From: Stentor coeruleus
Taxonomy: Eukaryota; Ciliophora; Heterotrichea; Heterotrichida; Stentoridae
Reading direction: 5' to 3'
Length of the DNA: 64,000 bases
Assembly: GCA_001970955.1 (NCBI GenBank)
Contig: MPUH01000033.1
Location: forward strand, 1 to 64,000
The translations under genes and the position numbers were made by a program. This document shows, piece after piece, positions 21,518 through 32,915 of this stretch. The notes under the pieces were generated by a model, which made no database searches, was not told the DNA's origin, and saw only the letters and a list, made by a program, of their open reading frames with translations. The first letter of the stretch is position 1. Each line of letters opens with the position of its first letter.

Positions 21518-21778
21518 CTATTGATTAAAATCATCCAGAAATTCATCTTCATAAATAGTCTCTAAAAGTACAGTCGAACGATAGTTGCTTACGCTGGTCG
21601 ACCGCCTTTCTTCGCTTCTAACGTGAAATGAACTGTCTGATCTTTGCCTACATTTAGACTGCTTTGGTGTACTGAAACTTATTTCTTTCTCAAACCCAAC
21701 AGTATCAGCTGCACAGCAAGAGATTGATGTGAAAATTTTAAGCCTTTATAAGTCTTACAATATATGAAATTGTTCCAT
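21518..21778 (-). CDS. Small two-exon gene, 81-aa Ser/Arg-rich protein
   Basis: Found by removing a 15-nt intron (21744-21758). Exon 1 is 20 bases from ATG 21778 (MEQFHIL). Exon 2 runs to TAG at 21518-21520. The product starts with a hydrophobic stretch (LLKIFTSISCCAAD), then is Ser/Arg/Glu-rich with SDSSFHVRSEERRSTSVSNY and ends acidic (YEDEFLDDFNQ). GC content is clearly above the surrounding DNA and codon use is gene-like. It is too short to be seen as a single frame. Function unknown; the Ser-rich region looks like a phosphorylation target. Confidence 0.6.
21744..21758 (-). other. 15-nt intron, GTAAGACTTATAAAG
   Basis: GTAAG...AAG, contains two in-frame stops (TAA) if retained. Removal links ATG 21778 to the downstream coding stretch. 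Confidence 0.6.
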
Positions 21779-22851
21779 AATAAATTATGAACTATAATTG
21801 TTTTGAATGCTTAACATAATGACTTTATTAATAAAGTATGACTTAATAATTATATAAGGGTTTTTAAGATGTGTGATGTGTAGTGATTTGAATAAATAAA
21901 AGGTTTATGTATTTGGGATTTTTAGTATAAAAGAGGTTAAGAGGCTAAGTATAGTTTTTTTTTTATTGTTAAAAGGAATTAGAGGTTTAGGGTATTAAGA
22001 TCAGAAGGTTTGTAAAGAAAAGTTAGAATTTTATGTATGATAAATGAGGAATATTGAAAATTTATGGTTTGGGGATTTTGTTTTTGAGAAAAAGGATGCG
22101 AAGTGATTTATTGTTGAAGTTGGAAGCTGGAGGTGTGGAAAGGATGGTTTTTGGAATGTGGGTGAGGTATTAGTTATGCTGATCTTATCTTGGGATTTAG
22201 GGAAATGATGCTTATATGCGGATTTTTAGATAGATTATTATAAGAACTTAGGCTTGAATTAGATTTTTTATACCTTAATCTTAGAGTTTTTTTTAGTTAT
22301 GGGTACTACTCTAAAGGAATTCGCTTTATTATAGTAATTAAGGAGAAACTTTGACAGATTTTATTTTGAATTGAAGATATTATAGGTAAATGGTTATAGA
22401 TTTTAATAAGAATTCTTGATATAAATGCAAATATTTTTATATATAAGTATATCTGATGTTTTTATCTATAATAAAGTTTATGCTGAATTAATATCTATTA
22501 TAATAGAATAATATATAAGAAATACTTTTAAGAATTTTGTCTGTAAATTTATTATATATTACATTTAAAGAACTAATCTTTGAACTTATATATAAAATTG
22601 CATAATTTTAATATCTTTTTCAAAACTATTTAGTAAAATTCATTTGCAAGTCTAGCATCGAAAATAATATTTTATATCCTGTTTCCATCTCATATTAACT
22701 ATTATTTTTTTCAGTCTTTTCAGACTTTCTACCTTATAATATTATCAGCATAATAATCATCAAATTATTTAAGGATATTTTATTAAATAAAAATATTAAG
22801 TCAGACTTTATATAAACTAACATGAATGTTATAATATAAATTGTAAGCTAA
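21779..22851. other. Gene-free region
   Basis: No gene seen. 21880-22200 is C-poor on the given strand, i.e. the 5' flank of the small gene to the left. The right part is AT-rich with no structure. Confidence 0.5.
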
Positions 22852-23268
22852 TTAACTTGTTTTTTTAGCAAATTTGCCTTTTAATCTTGGTTTTAGCTTA
22901 GAAGATATACTTCTTCCTTTAAATTCTCTTGATATTATAACATGAGACCGGCGTTTTTTTAGTTTCATTTTGTATTTTTTGATTTTGATTGACCTTATAT
23001 GCGAAGAATAAGCTCCGATTTGTTGTGAAACTTTAGAAGGTTCGTGAATTTTTGCTGGTTCTTGTGAGAATTTCACAGATTTAGCTAGTTGTTCAACGAA
23101 TTCTTCAAGCTGATGGTTTTTTTGTTTTTGGAAAATGATTTCTTTAATGAGATTTAACCTTTTTTCTCTTTCCCTTAATATTAAATGCGTCATGCCTTGC
23201 ACATCCACAGTTTCTTCAGATCTTACCACCTCTGGTAAACCCATAAGCTGTATCATATTATTCGTCAT
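22852..23268 (-). CDS. Small basic protein, unknown
   Basis: About 138 aa from the ATG at 23268. The N-terminus is mixed, residues about 25-70 form a Glu/Lys/Gln-rich helix (LREREKRLNLIKEIIFQKQK), and the C-terminal 60 residues are strongly basic (KIKKYKMKLKKRRSH, LKPRLKGKFAKK). The basic tail suggests binding to nucleic acid or acidic surfaces. No family recognised. The same frame can be read upstream to 23600 only by ignoring seven stops, so I keep this ATG. Confidence 0.55.
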   Translation of the reverse strand: MTNNMIQLMGLPEVVRSEETVDVQGMTHLILREREKRLNLIKEIIFQKQKNHQLEEFVEQLAKSVKFSQEPAKIHEPSKVSQQIGAYSSHIRSIKIKKYKMKLKKRRSHVIISREFKGRSISSKLKPRLKGKFAKKTS

Positions 23269-24304
23269 CAATTTAAATGGCTTAATACGTCATTTTGTAC
23301 AAAAAATGGATTCTTTTTACCAAAGTTAAGTCAAAATTTTCAAAGAATCTGCTTAATCATGCCAACTAAAACTTTTTTTAACCTAGGGATGTAAGGATAA
23401 GCTTTTCAAACAATTTTCTAGTCATGAGGATAAAAAAAATTGATTCAAGAATTTTGCTTCACCCGATATTATAGAGTCCCAGCAAATAATACACCTTGTT
23501 TTACTTTCAAATATACAATCAGAAGCTTTTTTTTCTTGGATTTTGTCTTCTAAACCCTATTTTGGAATAATTAACCACATATTTGTATTGTTATGGCAGA
23601 ATATAGGGATCATTTTATATAAATGCCGAATTTATCTTTTGATATTTGCTAAAGTATTTAAAGGAAAATATATAATTTCTTTAGTTTTTTAAAGACTTAA
23701 TATGAGTTTTTTATATGATTATGTTAAACTTGATTGTATTATGTGATTTTATATAAAAAGTTAATGATTATAGGCTAAAAATATACAATTAACTTATGTT
23801 TATACTTCAGGGAATGTCAAATTATTGTATTCTTGACTTTTTATCAAAAAGGGTATATGATAAAATTAAATCATTTTACGAATATGAAATAAAAAAACTG
23901 TTTAAATTGACTAAAACTAATTATCTATTCTATAATAAAAGTTAACACACATTATACTACACACATAAAAATATAATCATCATCATATTCCCGGCAATTT
24001 ACCTAATCGATATATTAGATTTTTAAATATTTTCACCCTACTAAATATTACTACAAATCACAAATCCTATCTATCCAATATACCTTCTATATAAATTGTT
24101 TAATGACTCAAAACTTGCTAAGAAATTCATATTCTAACCATAACGACATAATATCAAGTTAAAGCACCATATCGTCTGAAAATCAAAAATTTCTCTTCAA
24201 AATCATAAAACATTAAATATTCATTCCTAACTTACTACCAAAATGCCTGAAAATATGCGAAAGCTAGACCAGAGAGATTCAAAACCCATTATAATATCGA
24301 AGAT
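23269..24304. other. Divergent intergenic region
   Basis: No supported gene. 23330-23600 (minus) looks partly coding but has many stops and no matching 15-nt introns. 23960-24240 is G-poor, as expected before the plus-strand gene. Confidence 0.5.
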
Positions 24305-26924
24305 ATGGAAAATAGTATCTACCTTACTGTAGATAGGCCAAAAGCTCGAAATTCAACAGATCTGAGCTTTAGGAGCAGCCAATGCACTATGCAAGATTTG
24401 AATGGTGAAGAGTTTTATGAAATATGCAAGTCAAACATCAAGGTTTGTGAAAGGAACTCCAACTTACTTATGAAAATCAAGTAATTTCTAAATAGAGGAC
24501 AAGCTGAAACAAGCACAATTTCTTTGGTAGGATCAAATATATTTGAAGAACAGATTAAAAATAGGCTTAGTAGACTTCAGCAGGATAGAGAAAGTGAACA
24601 AGGACCAACTTTAATAGAAAACTCGAATAAATTAGACCCTTTGAACACACTGTTTTTATATATTATAAGGAAAAAGGATTTACAAAATCTGATCCCGGAT
24701 TATGAACTCTATGCCTGTAGACAACTTTTTGGCTCTGGAACATCTCATGAAAGCTATTTTGGTCTTGCTAGACTTTTAGTTTATGAAGGTCGTTTTCATC
24801 AAGCACTCCGTGTGTTGAATTCTGCAATCCAACTAAACGCTGACCACTTATACAAAACCTGGCGAACTGTGCTAAAAATAATAATCGCTAGCAAAACCGA
24901 GGAAGTCGACGAAAAAACGGCAAATTTTTTCAGCAAATTCACTTGTTTCTGTTTTAACAGAAACAGCCAAGTATACACACAATCAGTAGATGAAATCCCT
25001 GATTCTATAGAAAAATGGTGGAGTTATATGGAATTATCCCTTAAAGGTCTAACTGAACTTGAACCTCCAGAATTCTTTGCAACAAAAATAAAAACCCAAG
25101 ACCCTTACTTTGGTTACTTAGCTTGGAGTGAAGTTTTATTTAGAAAAAACGAATGGGAGTTATCTTTAGACATTTTAAAAGAGCTTAAAAAAGTTTATAG
25201 TACAAGACCTGAAGCTTATATCAAACTTTGGCATCATTATTTTTATACTTTAAAAGATTATGAACAAGCAGAAGATATAGTCTCAGAAGCTATTTTGACA
25301 GTATGTCTACGTATTGGTGGTTGGGACAATTATTATATACTTTTTTGTATATACTTAGCAAAAAGTCAGTTTAAACTTAAAAGGACTAAGGAATGTTTAG
25401 ATTTCCTCCATAGGAAGTTTATAGAAAGTCATAATTATTATATACTTTTTTGTATATACTTAGCAAAAAGCCAGTTTAAACTTAAAAGGACTAAGGAATG
25501 TTTAGATTTCCTCCATAGGAAGTTTATAGAAAGTCCAACATATCCTGTTTTTTTATATTATTATGGGAAATACAGCGCGAAATCAGAAGATTATCTGTTT
25601 ATAGGTTCGGCTATACCCAACATATCCTGTTTTTTTATATTATTATGGGAAATACAGCGCGAAATCAGAAGATTATCTGTTTATAGGTTCGGCTATAGGA
25701 TCTTTACATGAAAGTTTAAGACTCTGTGATCATAATCGACATGGACATATTTACTATTGGCTTTCAAAAACTTATATTTTTAGTAGACAATACACTGAAG
25801 CTTATGATAAAATTCGCCTTGCCCTTAAAAACCTTGAAAACACGCATATAAAAAAAATCACCCAACTTAAAAGGTGGCTCGCAGACATCCAACCTAGTAT
25901 AATGAAAATCCAAGAAATCGATAATCTTTTAAGTATGGATATGGATAAAATTGCTTATAAACATTGCAAAAAACTTTGTTATGAAGTTAAAGATCTACAC
26001 AAGCAAACTGTTGATGTTTTATATGCGAAAATGTTATGGAAAATGAATAGGTTGGAAGAAGCGCTTAAAAAACTTTATGCAGCTTCTGTGGATTGTACGG
26101 TAAAAATGGATGCTTATTTTTTGTTGATAAGATATTTAGAGGCTCAAGGGAATTATAAATGTATGAAAACTGTTGCTGTTGAAATGCTTGGAAAATGTAG
26201 AAGCCCACAAGTACCTAGTCATGTTTGGATGAAGGCGAATATAGTTTATGCAAAAGTGATGGTTTTGAATAATAAACCTGGTAAAGCGATTTTGATATTG
26301 AAATGCTTGGCTAAGGTTTTACCACCTTTACCTTTTGTGGAAGTTAGATATACGAAATTATTACAAAGAGCTGCTTCGATACAAGATTTGACTAATGCGC
26401 ATATGCAAGTTGTTGAATCAGTTAATGCGTATTGTTATAGTTCGTATAAGAATTCGTTTATTGCAGCGAATGTTAATATAAGAGACTTTCCACAAAAACT
26501 TTTGGTTGAAGAAGTTGCGCCTTTACCTATAAATCAAGGTGGGAAAAGTAGTCAGGCTCGTAAAAAACATAGGAATATAACAGAATTCTTTGGGTCTCCC
26601 AGACGATATGGGAAACGTAAATCAGCAGAAATCAAAGATGTAAAGGAACAAAAAGAGCTAACTATACTGGGAGTGACTATACCAAATTTATCAGATTTTA
26701 AAGGATTTTCTATTTGTAGCCAGCCACTTTTTCTTTACAAAATCGCAAAAATCGCAGAGAAATTCGGGATGTGTTTGCAAGATGGGCTGTATTCAATAAT
26801 GGATTACGAGCAGTTGCTAAAACTGGAAAAAGATGCTTTATTTAAAGAGAAAAGAAGGAAAAAAGTTTTAAGGATAAAACAGTCGCTTGAAGAAAAATTG
26901 AAGGAATTTGAAAATAATATATGA
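24305..26924 (+). CDS. TPR-repeat protein, two exons, with internal duplications that break the frame
   Basis: Exon 1 starts at ATG 24305 (MENSIYLTVDRPKARN). A 15-nt intron at 24481-24495 removes an in-frame TAA and joins exon 2. The product would be about 780 aa. Several TPR-like helical pairs are visible (YFGLARLLVYEGRFHQALRV near residue 140; AYIKLWHHYFYTLKDYEQAE), so it is probably a protein-protein scaffold. The C-terminus is basic and helical. A 105-bp tandem duplication at 25328-25535 keeps the frame and adds 35 residues. A following 82-bp duplication (25535-25697) shifts the frame, so the coding sequence is open to 25711 and resumes at about 25700-25902 in another frame. If the second copy is an assembly artefact the gene is intact. 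It ends in TGA-TAG. No specific family recognised. Confidence 0.65.
24481..24495 (+). other. 15-nt intron, GTAATTTCTAAATAG
   Basis: GTAA...TAG; contains in-frame TAA and TAG if retained. Removal joins exon 1 of the TPR gene to exon 2 in frame. Confidence 0.75.
25328..25535 (+). repeat. 105-bp-period tandem duplication inside the TPR gene
   Basis: Copies at 25328-25430 and 25433-25535 differ at one silent base (AGT versus AGC Ser). The period of 105 keeps the frame, so the peptide YYILFCIYLAKSQFKLKR is repeated. The single difference argues for a real duplication or merged alleles rather than a pure assembly overlap. Confidence 0.85.
25535..25697 (+). repeat. 82-bp-period tandem duplication that shifts the frame
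   Basis: Copies at 25535-25615 and 25617-25697 appear identical, starting CCAACATATCCTG. The period is not a multiple of three. It directly abuts the 105-bp duplication. Likely an assembly artefact or a very recent event. Confidence 0.85.
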
Positions 26925-27421
26925 TAGAATACACTTAATATTTGCAAGGCATTTTATATATTAACACATAATTTAAGCTTTATTTTCATGAGGATAAAAA
27001 TTTTTTGATTCAGATTTTTATTTGAAGAATTATTTTATTCTTTTATGTTTAAAATAGTAAAAAATAAAGCATAAAACTTGTTGAAATATTTTTTAAATTT
27101 AATTCAAAGAAAATTATTAGTATTTAAATCAAAATTCATTTAAAAATAAATCGAACTGTAGCAAAAACCTAGCAGGAAATAAGTTTTGATAAAAGGAAAA
27201 AAAATTGTGTTATTGGTTAATTTCTCTCAGCCAAAATTACGAAGAAGATAATGTTTAGAAATGTTAGTAGTAAAATACTGAGATTAATAAATAAGATTAT
27301 TAGGACAAAATGATTTTGAGAGAATTAGGAAGTTGGAAATTAGTTTTTTGGGTAAAGAATGAAGCTTTGATGGAAAATGCTTAAGATTTTAGAGAGTATG
27401 TGGATTAGGGAATAAAAATAA
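26925..27421. other. Intergenic region
   Basis: AT-rich spacer, nothing recognisable. It holds the 3' region of the TPR gene and the promoter of the next gene. Confidence 0.5.
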
Positions 27422-28132
27422 ATGTTTAAATTACTTTTTAGGCACATCTCCAAAGATCCAATCCTATACCATGACCCACTCTCTCCAAGTCTCCAACTTC
27501 TATTTAAAATCTTTGGTAAAGAACGAAGACCTCCCGCACACATTCTGAGCTTCGAAGTCCTTCATTTCATAAAATCCGAGGCCCTTTACAAATGTAAATC
27601 ATATAAAGCCTTCCCTATAATGAAAGAAGATTACCCAGTTCACAAAAACATAACTTTACTTCATTTATCTTTAATAAACCAAAGATTGTTATATGAAGAA
27701 ACAAAAGAATCTATAAAACAATCAGAAATATTGTGGAATATATGTGAAAAATATTTATTTGAAAGATATTTAGATCTTGTTGAAGATATTTTAGATATAC
27801 CTGTTGTTGAATTTGAAGCTGAACTTGTTGAAATGCTTATTAAAGACTTTTCAAGACTTGATAGTAGTATTGCATGTTATGGGTATGGGAAATCTTATAT
27901 TGTATTAGAAGAAAAACATGGGTATAACATGGATTCAGTGATTTTAACGTAATTTTTATATAGAGAAGTTTTTGAGAATAAGATACCTCCTTATGACCCA
28001 CAGGTAAAAAAACTTTCGGAGTATTTTTTAGCACATGTAAGAGAGAGGTAGAAAAAAATGTTGGAAAACTTGTCGTATTATACGCTTACTACTGAAAAAA
28101 TCCCTTGGGGACTTGACTTTTTAGAACAGTGA
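27422..28132 (+). CDS. Three-exon conserved-looking protein, unknown
   Basis: ATG 27422 opens a frame that meets a TAA inside a 15-nt intron (27949-27963), and a TAG inside a second (28037-28051). After both are removed the frame continues (IPPYDPQVKKLSEY, then KKMLENLSYYTLTTEKIPWG) to TGA at 28130-28132, giving 226 aa. It is predominantly helical with several conserved-looking aromatic/Pro motifs (DPILYHDPLSPSLQLL, GKERRPPAHILSFEVL). It has no signal peptide or membrane segment. No family recognised. Both introns fitting exactly makes the gene model convincing. Confidence 0.65.
27949..27963 (+). other. 15-nt intron, GTAATTTTTATATAG
   Basis: GTAA...TAG, frame-preserving, contains TAA in frame if retained. 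Confidence 0.75.
28037..28051 (+). other. 15-nt intron, GTAAGAGAGAGGTAG
   Basis: GTAAG...TAG, frame-preserving. Unusually purine-rich for this genome's introns. Its final TAG would end translation if retained. Confidence 0.65.
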
Positions 28133-28475
28133 AGTAATAGTTTTATAAATTTTGGATAATTTGTGTAAGATTTTGATGTTTAGGATTTTTTTACATAAAG
28201 TTTCATGTTTAGGATTTTTTTTTAATGGTTTTTGATATTTGATTGTAATTAAAATTACTGTGTATGAGTTTTATATTAATTAATGTAGTTATGCAGAGTT
28301 ATTATAACATATGGTGGTACTAGAATTAAAGTGATAAAAAGAAATGTAGCAAAAGTTTTATTATCACTATGAAGAAATATAAATCCTTTAAAGAAAAACC
28401 AAAAAATATTTACAAAAGTTCATATAACACAAAAATCCATCTCACACCATACAAAACTTTAGCCTTACATTATTT
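28133..28475. other. Convergent intergenic region
   Basis: Left part C-poor, right part (28360-28475) G-poor: both neighbouring genes have G-rich 3' flanks on their sense strands. Nothing else seen. Confidence 0.55.
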
Positions 28476-29705
28476 CTAATCCTTCTTGAGTATTTTTTCC
28501 GTAATAGTATAAAAATAAACATCATTAAAAGCCATCTGATGCCTATCCCCTCCAAAAATTATCATAAAATCCTCAAACACATTCGCTGTATGCCCATCAC
28601 GTGAATGAGGAACTTTCCCTCTAACTCTTCCCTTCAAACTTTTACCCCCATGATTTCCCTTATAGGTTTTTTTTGAATCCTCACTTTGTTTATACGAATT
28701 ATTCCTTTTATGTTTAGGTTTTTTATTCTCATTACTACTATGTGAATGTAAATTATTTTCTCTAGAAATCAAAGACCTTTTTGATTCTAAAGTTTTTTTA
28801 CTTTTCATAGTATGTTCAGGGTATTCCTTATCTGAAACAGGATCTTCAATATCAGTCTCAGTTTGAATTAAAACCCAATTATTAGCTTTAAAATCATAAG
28901 TGAACATCTCATTAGTCTCTTTAAGCATATCCCTAACCCCACCAAAGATTAGCATAACTTCTCCATAAACACAAGCAGAATGTGCTGAGACAACTCCAGG
29001 AGCATTTCCAGTATATTCAATTAAATTCCAAGTCCAATCTTCTAGGTTTAATTTCCAAAGGTCTTGTAAATAATTAGAATCATAGCTCCTTCCACCATAT
29101 ATCCACATATGCCCATTGTATAAAACGGCTCTATGACTAGCTCTTGGGTTTGGGAAAAAATCAGATTCTTTTTTAGTCCAAGTGAGATCTATTAAAGACT
29201 GAACATAAAGATTATTGACTAAAGAACCACCTTGATATCCTCCAAATATAATCATGAGATCTTTATATACTATAGCTGAATGAGAATCTACACCAGGCAT
29301 TGGCCCTGGATATCGAGACCAAGTTTGAGTTTCAAGATTAAATTTATAAGTTGAACTATTTTCATTATCTCCATTAGTACCACCGTATATATAAACTTCT
29401 TCATTATAAACTATTGCTGAGTGACGACATAATGGACCTGGAAAGTCCCCAATTGCATTGATATTATACCATCTCTCACTTTGAGGATTACAACTGTCTA
29501 TATTTAGAATCCATAAATCGTTAAATACCCCAATTGTTATATCTTGACCACCGTAGACTACTAGTTTATTTTGAACGATCACTGATGAATGATGACACCT
29601 TCTTGGGGGAAGTGGCGCTGGAGCACGAAGTTCTTGCCAGAGACCTTGATAGGAACTTGTATTGGTATTTATCTTTAGCTCACGATGCTTAAAATTGCTT
29701 ATCAT
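28476..29705 (-). CDS. Kelch-repeat protein
   Basis: A 409-aa protein. It has about six Kelch repeats: PPRRCHHSSVIVQNKLVVYG, CRHSAIVYNEEVYIYGG, DSHSAIVYKDLMIIFGG, ASHRAVLYNGHMWIYGG, SAHSACVYGEVMLIFGG, and after a gap SRDGHTANVFEDFMIIFGG. The pattern R-x-H(S/A)...GG-x followed by a Trp is the classic blade, so a beta-propeller is expected. A Lys/Ser-rich insert of about 80 residues (290-370) separates the last blade. No BTB or F-box domain is present, so it is likely a stand-alone interaction module; Kelch propellers of this type occur in cytoskeletal and ciliary complexes. It has no introns and ends in TAG. Confidence 0.85.
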   Translation of the reverse strand: MISNFKHRELKINTNTSSYQGLWQELRAPAPLPPRRCHHSSVIVQNKLVVYGGQDITIGVFNDLWILNIDSCNPQSERWYNINAIGDFPGPLCRHSAIVYNEEVYIYGGTNGDNENSSTYKFNLETQTWSRYPGPMPGVDSHSAIVYKDLMIIFGGYQGGSLVNNLYVQSLIDLTWTKKESDFFPNPRASHRAVLYNGHMWIYGGRSYDSNYLQDLWKLNLEDWTWNLIEYTGNAPGVVSAHSACVYGEVMLIFGGVRDMLKETNEMFTYDFKANNWVLIQTETDIEDPVSDKEYPEHTMKSKKTLESKRSLISRENNLHSHSSNENKKPKHKRNNSYKQSEDSKKTYKGNHGGKSLKGRVRGKVPHSRDGHTANVFEDFMIIFGGDRHQMAFNDVYFYTITEKILKKD

Positions 29706-29759
29706 AAGGAGTTATTATGATATATTAGATAATATAATAAATAGTATCTTAACTATCAA

Positions 29760-29840
29760 AAAAATTCAATTATCTAACTAACTTAAAATAAAATTTTCCN
29801 AAAAATTCAATTATCTAACTAACTTAAAATAAAATTTTCC
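29760..29840. repeat. Single-N gap flanked by perfect 40-bp repeats
   Basis: 29760-29799 and 29801-29840 are identical and separated by one N at 29800. This is the mark of two contig ends that overlap but were joined without merging. Confidence 0.9.
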
Positions 29841-29996
29841 AAAAATAACCAAATCTTATTTAAATCTACCTCTAAAGCTAACTAAAATCCTTCAATCAAA
29901 AAATCTCTTAATTAAACATAAAATCCTCAACCAATTCATAAAAAAATCCTACCCATCTTCAAATTTCAAAACCTACATTCAAAACTAAAACATTAC

Positions 29997-31823
29997 TTAA
30001 ACCTGGAAATTAACCAACGTATTAATTCTCAGCAAAGGTTTCGGACTAGTATTTTTCTTAACAGTATTTCTAATTGAATTACCAATCGCAGACTTTAAAA
30101 ATTTCAATTCAGTCTTTCCGTTCTTTAATCCTTTTAACGTCGACTTAGCCAATCCGCAATCATTATCCGACATTTTAGTACCAAAATCATCAGGATGAGG
30201 TTCTTTTGACACTCCTCTAGCAACATCAATCAACCTTATTTCCTCATTAATTTTATCCATTAAATCTTCAATTTCATCTTTTGTTGCCTGAACATTTTTT
30301 GACCTTTTTTCTGTATTATCCTTAATATTTCTTTCAATATCACTATGAGGTGTTTGAATAGACTCATCTTTTTTCACTACATCTTTTATAGGAGGTTTAA
30401 AAGATAATCCTATCTAAAAATCACTTTGTTGAGGAAAAACATATTTTTTCCTAGCACTTAAAGATCTGAGTAATTGTTTGTAAACTTTAGTTTTCATTTT
30501 AGATTTGATTTTTACTTCTTGTCTTTTTTCATTTTCTTCATCTTCTTCTCTAAGCCGATCTATTTTTTCTTGTAATTCTGAAGTGTTTAGGCTTTCTGAT
30601 TTCCATCGATGTTGTTTTTTTAGTCTTAAGTCTGAGATTTTCCTTTTTTCTCCTGTTTGTTGGTCCCAACAATGCATGACTCCTCTTGTATCAAGAGGTT
30701 TGAGGTATTTTATATCACCTTGGATATTCATTGTTTTACTGATTTCTTTATAAAAGTATTGATCTGCGCTTATAAAATGTAGTTTGTCTTGATCGTTTAT
30801 GCGAAGTTGGATTTTTTGTAATTCGGATTGGGAATAATAACGACCTAAGATATGTTGTTCATGGTTTTTATTAAGGAATCTTCTAGGTTTTAGGAATTTA
30901 TGGCTTGAAGGGGGAAGAGGTGAAGGGATTTTACATGCTTTGTTTTTTTGTGAACGCTCGCTTAACATTTCTGGGGGAATTCTGATTGAGTTTCGGGAGG
31001 TTAAAGATGTAATTGTGGAGTTTTTGCTTGTAGAGCATTCAGATAAAGCTTTTTTTGCTGCTTGGAGGACTTCGTTGCTTGGGTCTAAGAAACTTGTCCC
31101 GATGTTGACTGCGTTTTTGAAAGCTTCACGCATTTGATCCCTGTGTCCGATGCACTCTTCTGCTACACCTATGTTAAAAAATGCTATGACATATGTTATT
31201 ATCATATCCTCTGAACGTTTTTTTTCTTTCCCTTCCATGTTCTTAAAATCTTTTGCAGCAAACCTAATCTTCAGCTCAGACTGAAGTGTAATCAAAGAAT
31301 CCTCAGCAAATTTAATCGCATCATCATATCTATGTATTTCTGAATAAAGTGCACTAACATTTAGCTTAATCTTTGCCACATACTGAAACGATTCAGCTTC
31401 AATGATTTCCCTTTCATCAATAATCTGTAATCCTTTCATCAAATAACTCAAAGCCATATGATACTTTGAATTATTCTGATAAATAGAAGCCCAATTATTA
31501 TAAGTTAAAAGTATCAGTCTGAATATTTTTTCATGAAGGGAAATTTTCAAATTATTAGCCAAATGCAACCAGTCCATAAGGATTTGTTCAGCTTTTTTTA
31601 GATAAGAAACTTTAGATGAGTTTATTATGACAATTTGATTGCAAAGTGAAGCAATTTGTTTGGTAATCGGCATTGAAATAGAAACAATCGGACTATCGTG
31701 TAGGTTTGAAATTCTATCAAGCACGGATAAGGCTTCTGAGAGTTTACCAGTTTTTTCAAGTCTTTTGCTTTCTTTTAAACAGTTTATCACTAAGTCTTTT
31801 GTCACGGTATCTATTTGTGCCAT
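29997..31823 (-). CDS. Two-exon TPR-like helical protein
   Basis: ATG 31823 opens 469 codons that meet TAG at 30414. A 15-nt segment, 30410-30424 (GTGATTTTTAGATAG), fits as an intron; its removal continues the frame to TAA at 29997, giving about 603 aa. Residues 1-250 are helical repeats resembling TPRs (ALSYLMKGLQIIDEREIIEA; YDDAIKFAEDSLITLQSEL). The middle is Ser-rich and basic, and there is a predicted helix EKIDRLREEDEENEKRQEVK. The short C-terminal exon is acidic-basic mixed. A scaffold role is likely, function unknown. The GTGA donor is atypical compared with GTAA elsewhere, so two genes or readthrough cannot be excluded. Confidence 0.65.
30410..30424 (-). other. Probable 15-nt intron, GTGATTTTTAGATAG
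   Basis: Exactly 15 nt, GT...TAG, removes an in-frame TAG and joins two coding stretches. The GTGA donor differs from the usual GTAA. Confidence 0.5.
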
Positions 31824-32489
31824 ATAATTTTAATTTTAGAGTTTTTTTTTGTTGAAATTTTATGGGAAAGGTCGTAGAGGATTTTTTGGGTTTTTTAGAT
31901 TGGAGGATTGGATTTTATGGAAAAAAAATTGGAAGGAGGTGAAGTGAATGATGGATTTAGGAGGAATAGGAAGGGTTTATTAAGGATTTTGAAGAATATG
32001 TTTGAGTTTTAGAGTTTTTAGGCTTGTTTTAACATTTTTATGTTAAATGTTGATAGCGAGTTTATTAAAGATATGAAAATGTATGAAAATGGTAAGTAGG
32101 AAGAATGGAAGGTTTTTTGGTAATTGTGAGTTTTAGGGATTTTGACGATATTGGGGATTGAAAGATTGGGACAGTCTTTTTTTGTAGTGAAATTAGTCGG
32201 ATATGGTTATTTTGGGATTTTAGCACTTTTGGAGGAGATTTTAATGTTTGAATTATGGTTTGATTATTGAATAAAATTTCCCTTTTTCATATATTATTTC
32301 ATTCATAACTTTTCATCCCGAATCTCATAATCTTATTTCTTCAACAACCCTTAAAAAAAGCCAAAATTTTAGCATAAAAATCATCCCTACAGCTTCTCCC
32401 AAGTTCCAAAAAAAATCTTTTATATAAATTCATCTACAACTTAGCCTAACTACAAATTAAAGTCAAAATACTCTGAAAAAATTAACTAA
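31824..32489. other. Intergenic region with skew reset near 32285
   Basis: 31830-32280 is C-poor (5' flank of the gene to the left); 32290-32480 is G-poor (3' flank of the zinc-finger gene). No gene seen. Confidence 0.55.
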
Positions 32490-32915
32490 TTATTTGCATA
32501 TTTGACTATGGCGGGACAGCGAGAACTTGTTGTAAAGGATTTTCCCACAAAGAGCACACGAAATTCGTGATACTTCTTCATGTACTTGCAACAGATGCCT
32601 TTTGGCAGCATATTTGTTCCTGAATCTTTTTTTGCATAAATTGCATCTTGAAGGACGATACTTTGCATGGACTTTCCCATAATGCTTTTTCATGCCAATT
32701 GTAGTCGAAAAATGCTCATTACACATAGAACATTTGACTGGCTTATCTAAAATGATTCCATGCATTTTTAGTTCTGAAGAGGATTTAAATACTAATCCAC
32801 ATTTGTTACATGTAAAACCATCTGAGGACACATTGCAAAGCTGGATATTAATAGGCGATGGGATTGTGGATGATGGCTTAAGACTTACCCCAGTAAAACC
32901 TTTGTTATTTTGCAT
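32490..32915 (-). CDS. C2H2 zinc-finger protein
   Basis: A 141-aa protein with four C2H2 fingers in series: FTCNKCGLVFKSSSELKMH (second His replaced or distant), VKCSMCNEHFSTTIGMKKHY, SRCNLCKKRFRNKYAAKRHL and ISCALCGKILYNKFSLSRHS. Fingers 2-4 show the C-x2-C-x12-H-x3/4-H spacing. About 38 N-terminal residues are unstructured. A sequence-specific DNA-binding role is plausible; it has no other domain. It is intronless and ends in TAA. Confidence 0.85.
   Translation of the reverse strand: MQNNKGFTGVSLKPSSTIPSPINIQLCNVSSDGFTCNKCGLVFKSSSELKMHGIILDKPVKCSMCNEHFSTTIGMKKHYGKVHAKYRPSRCNLCKKRFRNKYAAKRHLLQVHEEVSRISCALCGKILYNKFSLSRHSQICK

Noticed and set aside
23269-23600. In-frame upstream extension of the small basic gene (contains CIFESKTRCIICWDS) with seven stops of all three types
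   Set aside because: The stop density is near that expected for random AT-rich DNA, no 15-nt introns fit, and the downstream ATG gives a clean frame.
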